A stretch of DNA of 48,503 nt, taken from the NCBI RefSeq assembly GCF_023716925.1, contig NZ_JAMQQG010000027.1:1-48503 (forward strand), written 5' to 3'. The notes under the pieces are model-generated. The model ran no database searches and had not been told where the DNA came from. It saw only the letters and a program-made list of their open reading frames with translations. This stretch comes from Frankia sp. R82. Its GTDB lineage: Bacteria > Actinomycetota > Actinomycetes > Frankiales > Frankiaceae. This document shows positions 32,535 to 41,804 of the stretch, one piece after another. A program made the translations under genes and the position numbers. Positions within the stretch are counted from its first letter, which is position 1. Each line of letters begins with the position of its first letter.

Positions 32535-34502
32535 ATGGTCATCGGGTTCGGACCGGGCGCGGATGCCGGTGCCGAGGCAGGTCGTGGTGCCGCGACGAGG
32601 CCGGCGACCCGGTGCGCGGACGAGCTCGCGACCGGCGCGGACCAGTTCCGCCGGCAGGCGGCTGAGGCGTCGGCGGTGTCAGCGGTGTTGGCGAGCGCGA
32701 TGCCGGGGTGGGTTGACGGGCCGAACCGGCCTGGTCGGCCGGGTGATGGTCCCGCCCTGGAGTCGGACTCCCCACTTGCGGGCCGGCTACGCGGCGCGAT
32801 GGTGGCGTGGCATCGCCAGCTGGCCGCGGGAGCCGAGGTGTTGCGCGCCGTGGCGGGTTGGCTCGACCGGGTGGCGCTGGTCTTGCCGCCGGCGGGGGCC
32901 TCGTCCGAGCTGGCGACCTCGTCCGAGCTGGCGAACCTGCCGGGGCCGCTGGCGATGCCGGCGACGGGGGCGCTGGGGGCGTCCTGGCCGGCGGTGGCAG
33001 CGGTGCGGACGGGCCCGGCGGTGGTGATCCGGTTGGCGCCGGACGAGCTTCGGGACTGCGCCGGGCGGTTGCATTCCGTCGGCGGACGTGCCGCGGGGCT
33101 CGGGTGGGTGGTGGCCCGCTCGGTGGTCGGGGTCGAACCCGCGCTGCAGCACGCGATGATGCTGTCGTCGGCGTCACTGTCGTCGGCGTCACTGTCGTCG
33201 GTGTCACTGTCGGCGTCGGTGGTGGGCGCGCTGCGGGAGGTCGAGCGGGCGTTGCGGGCCGTCTCGGCGGGAGCCCTGGCGGCTGCGGTCGATCTGGAGT
33301 GCAGGCTGGCCCGACTGGTCGAGGGTGTGCCCGTGCTCGCGTCCGGGCCGACCCCGGCCCGGCTCGCCTCGTCCGGACCGGGGTCGGCCGGTCAGCCGTC
33401 GGCGCTGGCGATCGCGGCGGGGGTGCTCGAGGCGATCCATCTGACCACGTCGGGGAGCCCGCGCGGTGGATTGGCGGTGGACACGCTGCGAGCTGCCCGG
33501 TCCGCCCTTGCGCGGTTGCCGGCAGCAGCCCGGGCCGCGGTGGTCGCTCAGGTGCCGGGAGAAGATCTTGCCGCCCTGGGCGCGCGGGCCGCCTGGCTGG
33601 CGGCTTCGCCCAGCCGGTTGGCGGACCCGTCCGCCCGAGGCCTGGTGCGGTACGCGGCGGAACTCGCCGGACTGGCCGATGAGCTGCTTGCCGCCGCGCC
33701 GGCGGAGATGATCCACGACCTCGTCCGGGAACTGCCCTGGCTCGAGCCCGCGCCGCCGGCCAGGCCGGCCGGACAGCTGCCGCTGTGGGCGGATCGCTCG
33801 TCCGAGCCGTTGGTGCGCGACGGGGTCGAACCGGATGACGTCGGCCAGGGAACGGTGCCCGACTGCTACCTGGCCGCGGCCCTGGTCGGCATCGCGGCCC
33901 AGGATCCGGATCAGCTGGTTCGCGGCATCCGCCGCAATCCGAACGGCACGGCCACCGTCACACTGCATCCGGGCGTCAACCGGGACCGTGGTGCCGGGCC
34001 GCTATCCGTCACGGTCACCGCAACCCTGGCCCAGTGGCTCGTGCGTACGTCGGACGACGGCCCGCCCGTCCGCCAGGAGCTGGCGGCGGATGCGGACAAC
34101 GCGGGTGGTCGCGGTGAACTGTGGCCGGCGCTGTACGAGAAGGCGTTCGCCCGGCTGCGGGGCGGGTACCCGGCCCTCGGCTACGGCAGCACCACCGACG
34201 CGCTCGCCACGCTCACCGGGCATCGCGCGACCGGGCGAGACGCCCGCCATCTCCATCCGGACGACCTTGCCGCCGCGCTGGGACGGGGAGAGGTCGTCCT
34301 GATCACCACCCGTCAACGGACCAGACCCGCGGGCCTGGTCGCGGCGCACGCCTATGCCGTCCTGGCGGTGGACACCGGGCGGGGGCAGGTGCTGTTGCGT
34401 AACCCATGGGATCCGCCGGCGACCGGGAGCAACGAGCAGTGGTACGACTGGGCGGCGGTCAGCCCGGACGTCCACACCGTCGTCTGTGGCGCCACCAGGT
34501 AG
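32535..34502 (+). CDS. Calpain-like (peptidase C2) cysteine protease with helical N-terminal region
   Basis: 655 residues from ATG 32535 (GTG 32532 directly before is possible), with GGAGG upstream. The C-terminal ~230 residues carry the calpain triad: Cys444 in VGQGTVPDCYLAAALVG (with the oxyanion Gln), His605 in VAAHAYAVLAVD and Asn623 in LLRNPWD. A WPALYEKAFARLRGGYPALG segment precedes the His. The first ~420 residues are Ala-rich helices (CADELATGADQFRRQAAEAS and MVAWHRQLAAGAEVLRAVAGW), interrupted by Gly/Ser-rich linkers and a 15-bp repeat coding for SSASL. The helical head is reminiscent of proteins exported by type VII secretion, but no WXG motif or signal peptide is seen. Function as toxin, effector or housekeeping protease is open. 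Confidence 0.82.
   Translation: MVIGFGPGADAGAEAGRGAATRPATRCADELATGADQFRRQAAEASAVSAVLASAMPGWVDGPNRPGRPGDGPALESDSPLAGRLRGAMVAWHRQLAAGAEVLRAVAGWLDRVALVLPPAGASSELATSSELANLPGPLAMPATGALGASWPAVAAVRTGPAVVIRLAPDELRDCAGRLHSVGGRAAGLGWVVARSVVGVEPALQHAMMLSSASLSSASLSSVSLSASVVGALREVERALRAVSAGALAAAVDLECRLARLVEGVPVLASGPTPARLASSGPGSAGQPSALAIAAGVLEAIHLTTSGSPRGGLAVDTLRAARSALARLPAAARAAVVAQVPGEDLAALGARAAWLAASPSRLADPSARGLVRYAAELAGLADELLAAAPAEMIHDLVRELPWLEPAPPARPAGQLPLWADRSSEPLVRDGVEPDDVGQGTVPDCYLAAALVGIAAQDPDQLVRGIRRNPNGTATVTLHPGVNRDRGAGPLSVTVTATLAQWLVRTSDDGPPVRQELAADADNAGGRGELWPALYEKAFARLRGGYPALGYGSTTDALATLTGHRATGRDARHLHPDDLAAALGRGEVVLITTRQRTRPAGLVAAHAYAVLAVDTGRGQVLLRNPWDPPATGSNEQWYDWAAVSPDVHTVVCGATR
33162..33206 (+). 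repeat. 15-bp tandem repeat in the calpain-like gene
   Basis: Three copies of a unit of the form ctgtcgtcggcgtca run in frame (about 33162-33206, third copy with one change), encoding LSSAS repeats in a linker. Confidence 0.7.
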
Positions 34503-34553
34503 CCGGCCGGGCCGCACCACCGGCCAGCAGGCGGATCGGGGTGGGCGGGCGCT

Positions 34554-35417
34554 TCAGTGCGAGCGAATGATCGCCACCGGCACCGCGGAGTGAATCATGC
34601 ACTGGTGACTGACCGAGCCCAGCAGCAGTTCTGCGAACCCACCGTGACCGCGGGCGCCGACGACCACCAGGTCGCCCTCACGGCCAGCGGCCAGCAGTGC
34701 CTGGCTCGCGGAACACGGGATGGTTCGCCGCTGTGGCTCGACAGCTGCCGGCAGGTCGTCGCGGACGGCGGCGATGGCGTCGTCGAGGACCGTTGCGGCC
34801 TGGTCGCCGAGCGCCTGGGTGATATCCACGGGGGTCGCGGCGAAGGGCATCGGGAGAGCCGCGAGCCAGGCATGCACGGCGATCAGCTCCACCCCGCGGC
34901 GGTCGGCCTCGGCTGCGGACCACACCAGGGCGGCCAGCGAGTTCGGTGATCCGTCCACGCCGACCACGACGGGACGCGGCTGCCGGTCGAAGCCGTGCCC
35001 CGGTTGGTCGTCGCCACCCCGGGCGATCACCACGGGTACCGATGCATGCACGGCCACCGAGGTGCTGACCGACCCGACCCGGAGGCGGTGCAGCAGACCC
35101 CGCCCGCGTGCCCCCACCACGATCATGCGCGCGTCGTGGCCCACGGTGAGCAGTGCCTGCGCACCCGGCTGGTCGACGACCTCCTCGACTACCGGGACCG
35201 TGCCGCCGGCCTCGACCACCGTGCGATGCAGCAGACGGCCGGCCTGCTCGGCGAGTTCGTCGGCGGAGTGCGGCCAGATCGGCTCCGGGGTGCCCGAACC
35301 GATGCCGACAACGGCGCGCACCGGGCAGCCGTACCGCCGGGCCTCGGCCAGGGCCCAGTCCAGAGCCACCCGGGAGCCGGCCGAACCGTCGACCCCGACC
35401 ACGATGTCGTCGTTCAC
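34554..35417 (-). CDS. Universal stress protein with two UspA domains
   Basis: 287 residues from GTG 35417, with GAGGAGG upstream. Two Usp domains in tandem each have the ATP-binding form: DIVVGVDGSAGSRVALDWAL ... VVGARGRGLLHRLRVGSVS, and PVVVGVDGSPNSLAALVWSA ... VVGARGHGGFAELLLGSVS. This G-2x-G-9x-G(S) pattern indicates ATP-binding USPs, like those of mycobacterial dormancy genes. It stands alone, facing the calpain-like gene convergently. Confidence 0.95.
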   Translation of the reverse strand: MNDDIVVGVDGSAGSRVALDWALAEARRYGCPVRAVVGIGSGTPEPIWPHSADELAEQAGRLLHRTVVEAGGTVPVVEEVVDQPGAQALLTVGHDARMIVVGARGRGLLHRLRVGSVSTSVAVHASVPVVIARGGDDQPGHGFDRQPRPVVVGVDGSPNSLAALVWSAAEADRRGVELIAVHAWLAALPMPFAATPVDITQALGDQAATVLDDAIAAVRDDLPAAVEPQRRTIPCSASQALLAAGREGDLVVVGARGHGGFAELLLGSVSHQCMIHSAVPVAIIRSH

Positions 35418-37013
35418 GCGCGGCCTCCTCGCCAGTCGCCGGTGGTCTCGCCGGTCGCCGGTGGCCGGTGGTCCCGCCTCCCCGCTCGATACCCGGGGGC
35501 GGTCGTCGGGAACCCGGCCCCCCGACCTGGGGTATGCACCTGGCCGGGGCCGACAGCGCGGTGCGGTCGGCCGTCTTTCGGCCGGCTGTGGCGGGTCGGC
35601 CGGGATGGGCTGTCGTGGCGACCGGGTGGGGGTGGCGGGTCCACGGTGGTGGATGTCCGGCGTCCGGATGTCGACCGATGGGTTGGGCGCGGGTCGACGG
35701 TCACCCGGAGAGCTGGCGGCGGTGTTGGGCCAGCTGGGGACGAAACTGATGGGTGAGCATGGTTTTGACGCATCCCGGAGCCTACGCACAACATCCCCGC
35801 CACACCGTTCGACGTGATCGCCGCAGGTTGATGGTGTTCGGTTGGGTCGGGCGGGCTGGGATACGCCCGATCAAGGGAAATGTCCAGGATCTGTCCGCAA
35901 TCGGCGGCGCTTGCACCGGGAACATTTCGGACAGCGAGGGAATCATCGGGACCTCGCCGCGGATGGTTACCGATCTTCGACGCACCGTACTCGGTCTGCT
36001 TGCTTCGGGCGGTTCCTGGACGCCGTGTGCGGATCCCGCTCTCGGTGTCCGTCGCTTGGTTGTTGGTGTTCGTTTCCCGGCCGGACCGCAGCGGTCGATC
36101 GATGGTGCGTGGTGGTCCGCAAAAGGCCTGCGCACACTGTCCCGGCGCCTCGTCGTTGAATTTCGGGCTGAATTTGGACTTAACACCTTTCGGACTTGGT
36201 GAACAGGTTTTTCGGTCTACGCCGTTATGTCCTGGCCGGGTTGTGGGTCCCGCCTGGATGCCTGTTTCCGCTGCTTCCTCGGCGGCGGCCCGGGCCTGAT
36301 CCGGGGCCCGGGTGCCGGTCGGGGCGGCGCCTCTCGGCTGACGGCCGGACCTCTTGCCATGTCCTGCCGTGGTCTGGCGTCGGGCCGCGGCGGTCGGGGT
36401 CGGGCCCGGCGAGCGCGAGCCGGTCGCCCATCGGGGGTGTGGCCCCGGGGATCCGAGGAGGGGGTGCGGCCCTCCATCGGAGCCCTCCGGCCTTTCCGTC
36501 TGATCATGTCACCACGTTTGTTCGGCAGGCGAAGGAGTGATCGTCATCTGGGTGCTCCCAGGTGTCAGAACAGTTTCTGCTGATCATCTGTCCGGGGTGG
36601 TCAAAATTTCTTCTTGTACTGGAGGTGCCAGGTGATGATCGGATGCCGCTCTGCTTGAAACGCCGGAATCTCAGTGGCATTCGTGTGGCCTCATCGCAAT
36701 CTTTTTGCTGCGAAGCAGCTGCCGGATGTTTGATGTTTCCGTCACACCACGACCACCCAACGGCGGTGATGGAGTCATGTCCTCTTCATGTGAGCGTGGT
36801 GGCTCCCCGCAGGAGCCCCTTGATGCGGTGCGGAGTACGGTGCCTGAACACACATCGACTCGCCCTCCCCCCATCGATCCCGTCCCGGCGGGCGCGATCC
36901 CCGGACATCCGGTCCCGTCCGAGGCGGGCCCGGGCGGTCCGGCAGCTTTGCGTAACGGTGCAGCTTCACGTGGCAGTGCGGCTCCGAGTGACAGCGTCGA
37001 GGGAAGGAGGCTC
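35418..37013. other. Long non-coding region of lower GC
   Basis: About 1.6 kb with no supported gene. Open frames exist on both strands, but third-position GC is only around 60 percent and no family is recognisable. The stretches 35815-36220 and 36560-36780 have more A/T than the rest of the window. It might contain decayed genes, promoters for the flanking genes or a structured RNA; I cannot tell which. Confidence 0.55.
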
Positions 37014-38894
37014 GTGCCGCCGGACACCATCCAGCTCGCCATCCCCGGTGCTCTGGTCTCGGTCCGCGCGGCGCAGGACTGCGGGACGCTGATCGGCGAT
37101 CGCATCGGGTGGCAGCGGGCCATCCTGCGGGCGGGGCTTCCCTCGGCGGCGAAGCTTGTCGCCTGCACAATGGCGAGCCACCTCGCCGAGGCCCTGCCGA
37201 GCGTCCCCGAGGGCGTCGCCGTGAGTGGCCCCGGCCTGCTCACTCTCATGGATCAGACCGGGTACAGCCGGACCCACGTGCAGCGGCAGGTGTCACGCCT
37301 GCGCCAGGAGGGCTGGCTGGCGACAGTGGCTCGCGCCTCCGCCGGACGGACCACCCGGTTCGCCCTGATGATCCCCGATTCGGCGGTGGAGTCAGGTCTC
37401 GTCCGCCTGGTCGAGAGCTCAGCCGCAGCCGGAATGGGAGCCGGTGGCGCCGGTGCGGGTGGCGCCGATGGCTTCGGTACCGATCCCGCTGGGGCCGGTA
37501 CCGCTGGCGCCGAGGGTTCCAGCGCTGACGACGGCGGCGCTGACGACGGCGGCGCTGGCTCGGGGACTGGTGGAGCCTGGGTGGGCCGTGGCGGTCGCAC
37601 CCGTAGCAGTGGCGCGGCAGCCGCCGGTGGACCGACCCGGCGGCATGGCCGTCGGGCCCGGCTGGGCTCGCGCAGCTGGAGCGGCGCGCGCCGCCGTTCC
37701 CGCGCGATGGCCACGGTCGGTTCGACCTCCGCCCTCGTTGCGGATGCCACGGTGGGTGCGGATGCCACGGTGGGTTCCGATGCCACGGTGGGTTCCGATG
37801 CCACGGTGGGTTCCGATGCCACGGTGGGTTCCGATGTCGCTGTCGGTTCCGACGCCTCGACAGTCCCCGCCGCACCGGTGGGTGCCGAGCCGCCGGTGAG
37901 CGCCGTAACTCCGGTCGCCGCCCCCGGTTTCGGCCCGGACGCAGCGTCCTCGGTCGCGCCGGCACCGATCGTCGACGAGAACGTCGACGAGTGCTCGACG
38001 CAGTTGGTTGTCGAGGCTGGGCTGGCCAGGACGGACGTCCCGGACGACGTCGTGACGGCCGAGCCGGACGATGTCGTGACGGCCGAGCCGGCCGCGAGCG
38101 CACCGGCCGAAGGCGAGGCGGTCGACCCGTCGGTGCCGAGCATCCCGCTGCCGCCTCCACCGCCGTCACCGAAGACGCTGGCCGCCACCCAGGTGATCAA
38201 TGTTCTGGCGAACACCATGCGACGGTCGACTTCGGACTATCTTGCGATCTTCGGCAAGCTGGAGGTCATCTTCGACGAGGACAACTGGGACCCGGTCACG
38301 CTGGCGCTGCACCTTGTCCACATCATCAGCACCGGCGTGCTGGTCGGTGACGGCGACGAGATCGACAATCTGTCCTGGCGACTGGACCGGCTTGCGCGCT
38401 CCTCGGCGGAGTGCGGGTGCCGATCCTGCGTCGAGCAGCGGGCTGAGTTGCTCCGGGCGGCATCCGCACGGGCGTCGGAGACGAGCGTGGCCCAACCGTC
38501 GGTCGACCGCGAGCCGGACGCCGGTGGTGCGGGCACGGCCAGCACTCGGCTGGCGACAATCACGCCCGGCGAGCTGCGCATCGGTAATGCCAGGGGCGGT
38601 AGCTCGCGGTACGCGAACGTCGGCGCCACGCGGACCGCAGGGTTCCCTGGCGCACCGTCCGGCGCCGCGTCGGCCAGCGCCGCGGCGCCGTCGAACGGAA
38701 CCGGATCGGCCGAGATCCCACTGCCCCCGCTGGAGGAGATCGAGCGGGCCGCCCAGGTCGGCCTGGAGGCGCGGGTGCGTGACCAGGCCGTCGCCAGGGC
38801 AGCCCTGACCGAAGCGGTGCTCAACGGCACCGATCCCGTGTCCCAACGGACCGCACGGATCATGGGTCGCGGTCGTCCGGGCAGCGCGGCCTGA
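37014..38894 (+). CDS. Winged-helix protein of unknown function with repeat linker
   Basis: 626 residues from GTG 37014, chosen because GGAAGGAGG directly precedes it and codon bias becomes coding-like only about here; ATG 36777 in frame is an alternative. Residues ~37-122 look like a winged helix: AILRAGLPSAAKLVACTMASHL, LLTLMDQTGYSRTHVQRQVSRLRQEGWLATV and RTTRFALMI. A long Gly/Ala/Arg-rich linker follows, with five exact ATVGSD-type repeats. After that come an acidic stretch, PPPPPSPK, and a conserved-looking helical domain (LAATQVINVLANTMRRSTSD, EDNWDPVTLALHLVHII, SSAECGCRSCVEQRAELL). Such a layout suggests a DNA-binding protein for replication, partition or regulation, but I do not recognise it. 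Confidence 0.7.
   Translation: MPPDTIQLAIPGALVSVRAAQDCGTLIGDRIGWQRAILRAGLPSAAKLVACTMASHLAEALPSVPEGVAVSGPGLLTLMDQTGYSRTHVQRQVSRLRQEGWLATVARASAGRTTRFALMIPDSAVESGLVRLVESSAAAGMGAGGAGAGGADGFGTDPAGAGTAGAEGSSADDGGADDGGAGSGTGGAWVGRGGRTRSSGAAAAGGPTRRHGRRARLGSRSWSGARRRSRAMATVGSTSALVADATVGADATVGSDATVGSDATVGSDATVGSDVAVGSDASTVPAAPVGAEPPVSAVTPVAAPGFGPDAASSVAPAPIVDENVDECSTQLVVEAGLARTDVPDDVVTAEPDDVVTAEPAASAPAEGEAVDPSVPSIPLPPPPPSPKTLAATQVINVLANTMRRSTSDYLAIFGKLEVIFDEDNWDPVTLALHLVHIISTGVLVGDGDEIDNLSWRLDRLARSSAECGCRSCVEQRAELLRAASARASETSVAQPSVDREPDAGGAGTASTRLATITPGELRIGNARGGSSRYANVGATRTAGFPGAPSGAASASAAAPSNGTGSAEIPLPPLEEIERAAQVGLEARVRDQAVARAALTEAVLNGTDPVSQRTARIMGRGRPGSAA
37743..37850 (+). repeat. 18-bp tandem repeat array in the winged-helix gene
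   Basis: Five units of gatgccacggtgggtnnn (37743-37832) and a degenerate sixth (37833-37850). Units two to five are identical (ending tcc). They encode DATVGS/DATVGA and preserve frame. Confidence 0.95.
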
Positions 38895-39065
38895 CCAACG
38901 CGGCCTGACCAACGCGGTCTGAGCGGCGATGGTGGTCGGGGAACGTAGCCGGCCGGCGCATCGTTGACGTCATCGCGGGTCGGCCGGTATTGCGTATCGG
39001 TCCGGTCGGCACAGGTCCGGTCGGCACATCAGGGTGACCAGCGGCGAGCGCGGCAGGTGGCGAGC
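38895..39065. repeat. Short gap with direct repeats
   Basis: Copies of gcggcctgaccaac lie at the stop of the winged-helix gene (about 38886-38914). Two copies of tccggtcggcaca (about 38999-39028) lie ahead of the oxidoreductase. No gene is seen. Confidence 0.55.
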
Positions 39066-40925
39066 ATGGCGATTGGTCGGTCCCGGAAACGTCCCAGCAT
39101 CTCCGGCCGGCCTGAGCCCGCCGCCAGCAGCGCCGAGACCAGCGCCGATGTGATCGTGATCGGCAGTGGTTTCGGGGGCAGCGTCAGCGCGCTGCGGCTG
39201 GCGGAGAAGGGATACCGGGTCCTCGTCGTCGAGGCAGGGCGCCGCTTCACCCCGCAGACGTTGCCGCGCACCAACTGGGACCTGCGGCGATACCTGTGGC
39301 TGCCGCGCATCGGCTGCCGCGGGATCCAGAAGATCACCTGGCTCGGCCGGGCGCTCGTGCTGTCTGGCACGGCGGTCGGCGGCGGCTCGGTGGTCTACGC
39401 GAACACCCTGTACCGACCGCTCGACGCGTTCTACACCGATCCACAGTGGCACGACATCACCGACTGGCGGGCGGAACTCGCCCCCTTCTACGACCAGGCC
39501 GAACGAATGCTGGGCGTAGTGGTCAACCCGTCGACGACCTACGCCGACGAAGTGTTCCGCGAGGTCGCCGAGGAGATCGGCGTCGGCGCCAGCTGTGGGC
39601 CGTCCCGCGTCGGGGTGTTCTTCGGACGGGACGGGAAGCAGGAGCCGGGTGTCACCGTGGCCGACCCGTACTTCGGCGGGGCCGGCCCGAGCCGCACCGG
39701 CTGTGTCGAATGCGGCGAGTGCATGACCGGGTGCCGCCGCAACGCCAAGAACTCGCTGGACCGTAACTACCTGTGGCTCGCCGAGCAGGCCGGTGCCCGC
39801 ATCCTCGCCGACACCACCGTGACCGGGATACGTCCCCGTCCGGGTGGCGGCTACGAGATCGACACCATCACCGCGCCCGTCCGGGACGCGCGCTCTCGAA
39901 CCCCGGACCCAGCCAGCCCGGATGCGGAGCGCCAGGATGCAGGATCTGGCCGGGCGCGCCGGCAGCGACGGACGCTGACCGCGGACCAGGTCGTGCTCGC
40001 CGCCGGCACCCTCGGTACCCAGCGGCTGCTGCACCTCGGGCGCGAACGGGGGGACCTGCCCGGCCTGTCCGATCGGCTGGGGGAACTCACCCGCACGAAC
40101 TCCGAGTCGATCCTCGGGGCGAGCCGGCACCACGCTGACCAGCGGGTCACGCAGGGGGTCGCGATCACATCGTCGTTCTACCCGGACGACCACACTCATG
40201 TGGAACCCGTCCGTTACGGGCGGGGCAGCAACCTGATGGCGCTGTTCAGCCTGCCCATGACCGAGGGCGGCGGGCGGTGGCCCCGCTGGGTGAAGGTGCT
40301 GCGGGAGCTGGCCGTCCATCCCCGCCGGGCGCTGGCCGGGCTGCCCTGGCGCTGGTCCGAACGGACGGTGATCCTGCTGGTCATGCAGGCGCAGAACAAC
40401 TCGCTGACGGTCCGGCTACGGCGGGGCCCGCTCGGGCTGCGCTGGCTGACCAGCCGGCAGGGCCATGGCGAGCCGAACCCGTCCTGGATTCCGGCGGGCA
40501 ACGACGCCGCCCGCCGGGTCGCCGCCCGCATCGGCGGGCATCCCCGGGGCTTCGTCGGTGAGCTCGCCGACGTTCCGCTCACGGCGCACATCCTCGGCGG
40601 CGCCGTCATCGGAACCGATCCCGCCCACGGCGTGATCGATCCCTACCACCGGGTGTTCGGTCATCCGGGGCTGCACGTGGTCGACGGCGCGGCCGTCTCG
40701 GCGAACATCGGGGCGAACCCGTCGCTGACGATCACCGCCCAGGCCGAGCGGGCCATGGCATTCTGGCCCAACCGGGGGGAGCCGGATCCGCGTCCTGCGC
40801 TCGGCGCGCCCTACCGGCGGGTCGAACCACCCCCGCCGGCCCATCCGGCCGTACCGCAGTCGGCACCCGGCGCGTACCGGCGCCTGCCACTGTTCGCCGG
40901 CACCGACACGCCAAGGCACCGCTGA
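39066..40925 (+). CDS. GMC-type FAD oxidoreductase (cholesterol-oxidase-like) with CxxCxxCxxxC motif
   Basis: 619 residues from ATG 39066. The FAD-binding motif is DVIVIGSGFGGSVSALRLAEKGYRVLVVEAG (GSGFGG at 33-38). Also typical of the ChoD-like group are GTAVGGGSVVYANTLYRP, HILGGAVIGTDPAHGVIDPYHRVFG, and VVDGAAVSANIGANPSLTITAQAERA at the end. A ferredoxin-like motif C213-x2-C216-x2-C219-x3-C223 (CVECGECMTGC) is followed by RRNAKNSLDRNYL, which raises the possibility of an Fe-S cluster in addition to FAD. Likely substrates are sterols, hopanoid-like alcohols or other lipophilic alcohols; this is inference from the family. Confidence 0.88.
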   Translation: MAIGRSRKRPSISGRPEPAASSAETSADVIVIGSGFGGSVSALRLAEKGYRVLVVEAGRRFTPQTLPRTNWDLRRYLWLPRIGCRGIQKITWLGRALVLSGTAVGGGSVVYANTLYRPLDAFYTDPQWHDITDWRAELAPFYDQAERMLGVVVNPSTTYADEVFREVAEEIGVGASCGPSRVGVFFGRDGKQEPGVTVADPYFGGAGPSRTGCVECGECMTGCRRNAKNSLDRNYLWLAEQAGARILADTTVTGIRPRPGGGYEIDTITAPVRDARSRTPDPASPDAERQDAGSGRARRQRRTLTADQVVLAAGTLGTQRLLHLGRERGDLPGLSDRLGELTRTNSESILGASRHHADQRVTQGVAITSSFYPDDHTHVEPVRYGRGSNLMALFSLPMTEGGGRWPRWVKVLRELAVHPRRALAGLPWRWSERTVILLVMQAQNNSLTVRLRRGPLGLRWLTSRQGHGEPNPSWIPAGNDAARRVAARIGGHPRGFVGELADVPLTAHILGGAVIGTDPAHGVIDPYHRVFGHPGLHVVDGAAVSANIGANPSLTITAQAERAMAFWPNRGEPDPRPALGAPYRRVEPPPPAHPAVPQSAPGAYRRLPLFAGTDTPRHR

Positions 40926-40941
40926 GTGCTCCAGCGGTGCC
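40915..40941 (+). terminator. Terminator overlapping the oxidoreductase stop
   Basis: Perfect 10-bp arms 40915-40924 (ggcaccgctg) and 40932-40941 around a 7-base loop. The stop codon lies in the loop side of the left arm. It also lies downstream of the convergent gene at 40998. Confidence 0.65.
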
Positions 40942-40997
40942 CCGGCGAGCGCCGGACCTGCGGATCTATCCGGTCACCGGCAGGACGCCGAGACGGG

Positions 40998-41804
40998 TCA
41001 GCGCGGGCCCGGACGGCTGATCTCGCTGCGCGAGGTGTCCACCCCCGGCATCTCCTCGAGGCTGCTTGACGAGGCACGCAGGCGATCGTCGAAGGTGCCG
41101 GCGGTCAGCGGGCTGGTGCCGCTGGTGCTCGTGCCGCTGGTGCCGCTGGTGCTGGACGACGTGGCGGGCGTGGCGAGCGGGGCCGGGATCGGCTCCGCCT
41201 CGGTGCCGAGCGCCTCGCTGCCCCGCTGCGCCAGGTACCGGCGCGCGGCGACGGTCCCCGCGGCACCCGCACCGAGCAGGGCCAGGGTCAGCACGCCACG
41301 ACGGCGGTGCCTGTGCACCCTGGCGAGCTTCGTCTCGACCTTCGCCAGTCGCTTTTCGAGGATCTGCTGGGCCTTGTCCGCCTCGACGCGTGCCTTGGTC
41401 TCGGCCGCGACGGCCCGACGGGAACGCTGCCGCTCGGCGCGGATCTCGGCGGTCGCCCGGGCCCGTTCGGCGGTGAGCTCGGCCCGGGAGCGGGCCTTTT
41501 CCACCTTGCGTCCGGCCCGACCGGAGGCCTTCACGGCCTTGCCGGCGGCCTTGCCCGCGGTCCGCCCGGCTGCGGCGCCGCTGCGTGCCGCGGAACCGGA
41601 CGCATCGGAGACGAGGTGGGCGACGCTGAGCCCGGCGTCCCGGGTGGCCGAGGCGGCGGTGCTGGCCGTGCCGCCGGTGATGCTCGCCGCCCGGTGTGCG
41701 GCGGTCCCCGCGGTGTCGGCGGCGTGGCGTGCGGCGTCCGAGATCCCGCTGACCGGCGCGGTGTCGGTGACGTGCGAGATACGGTCCTTCAGCGTCGTAC
41801 TCAT
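40998..41804 (-). CDS. Ala-rich coiled-coil membrane protein of unknown function
   Basis: 268 residues from ATG 41804, with GGAAGGA upstream. The N-terminal ~85 residues are Ala/Thr/Ser-rich amphipathic helix resembling LEA/apolipoprotein-like sequence (DAARHAADTAGTAAHRAAS and so on). Then comes a highly charged Arg/Ala/Glu coiled coil (KVEKARSRAELTAERARATA, DKAQQILEKRLAKVETKLAR). One hydrophobic segment follows (RRGVLTLALLGAGAAGTVAA). The last ~65 residues are Ser/Thr/Gly-rich. The high-arginine helix suggests nucleic-acid or membrane-surface contact. I do not recognise a family. Confidence 0.75.
   Translation of the reverse strand: MSTTLKDRISHVTDTAPVSGISDAARHAADTAGTAAHRAASITGGTASTAASATRDAGLSVAHLVSDASGSAARSGAAAGRTAGKAAGKAVKASGRAGRKVEKARSRAELTAERARATAEIRAERQRSRRAVAAETKARVEADKAQQILEKRLAKVETKLARVHRHRRRGVLTLALLGAGAAGTVAARRYLAQRGSEALGTEAEPIPAPLATPATSSSTSGTSGTSTSGTSPLTAGTFDDRLRASSSSLEEMPGVDTSRSEISRPGPR

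Noticed and set aside
35753-36202. Possible 149-codon gene on the plus strand in the lower-GC region
   Set aside because: Third-position GC is only about 60 percent, there is no good ribosome-binding site, and no family pattern is visible.
36777-37013. Extending the winged-helix protein to the upstream ATG
   Set aside because: This part has clearly lower third-position GC than the rest of the gene, while a GGAAGGAGG sits just before GTG 37014.
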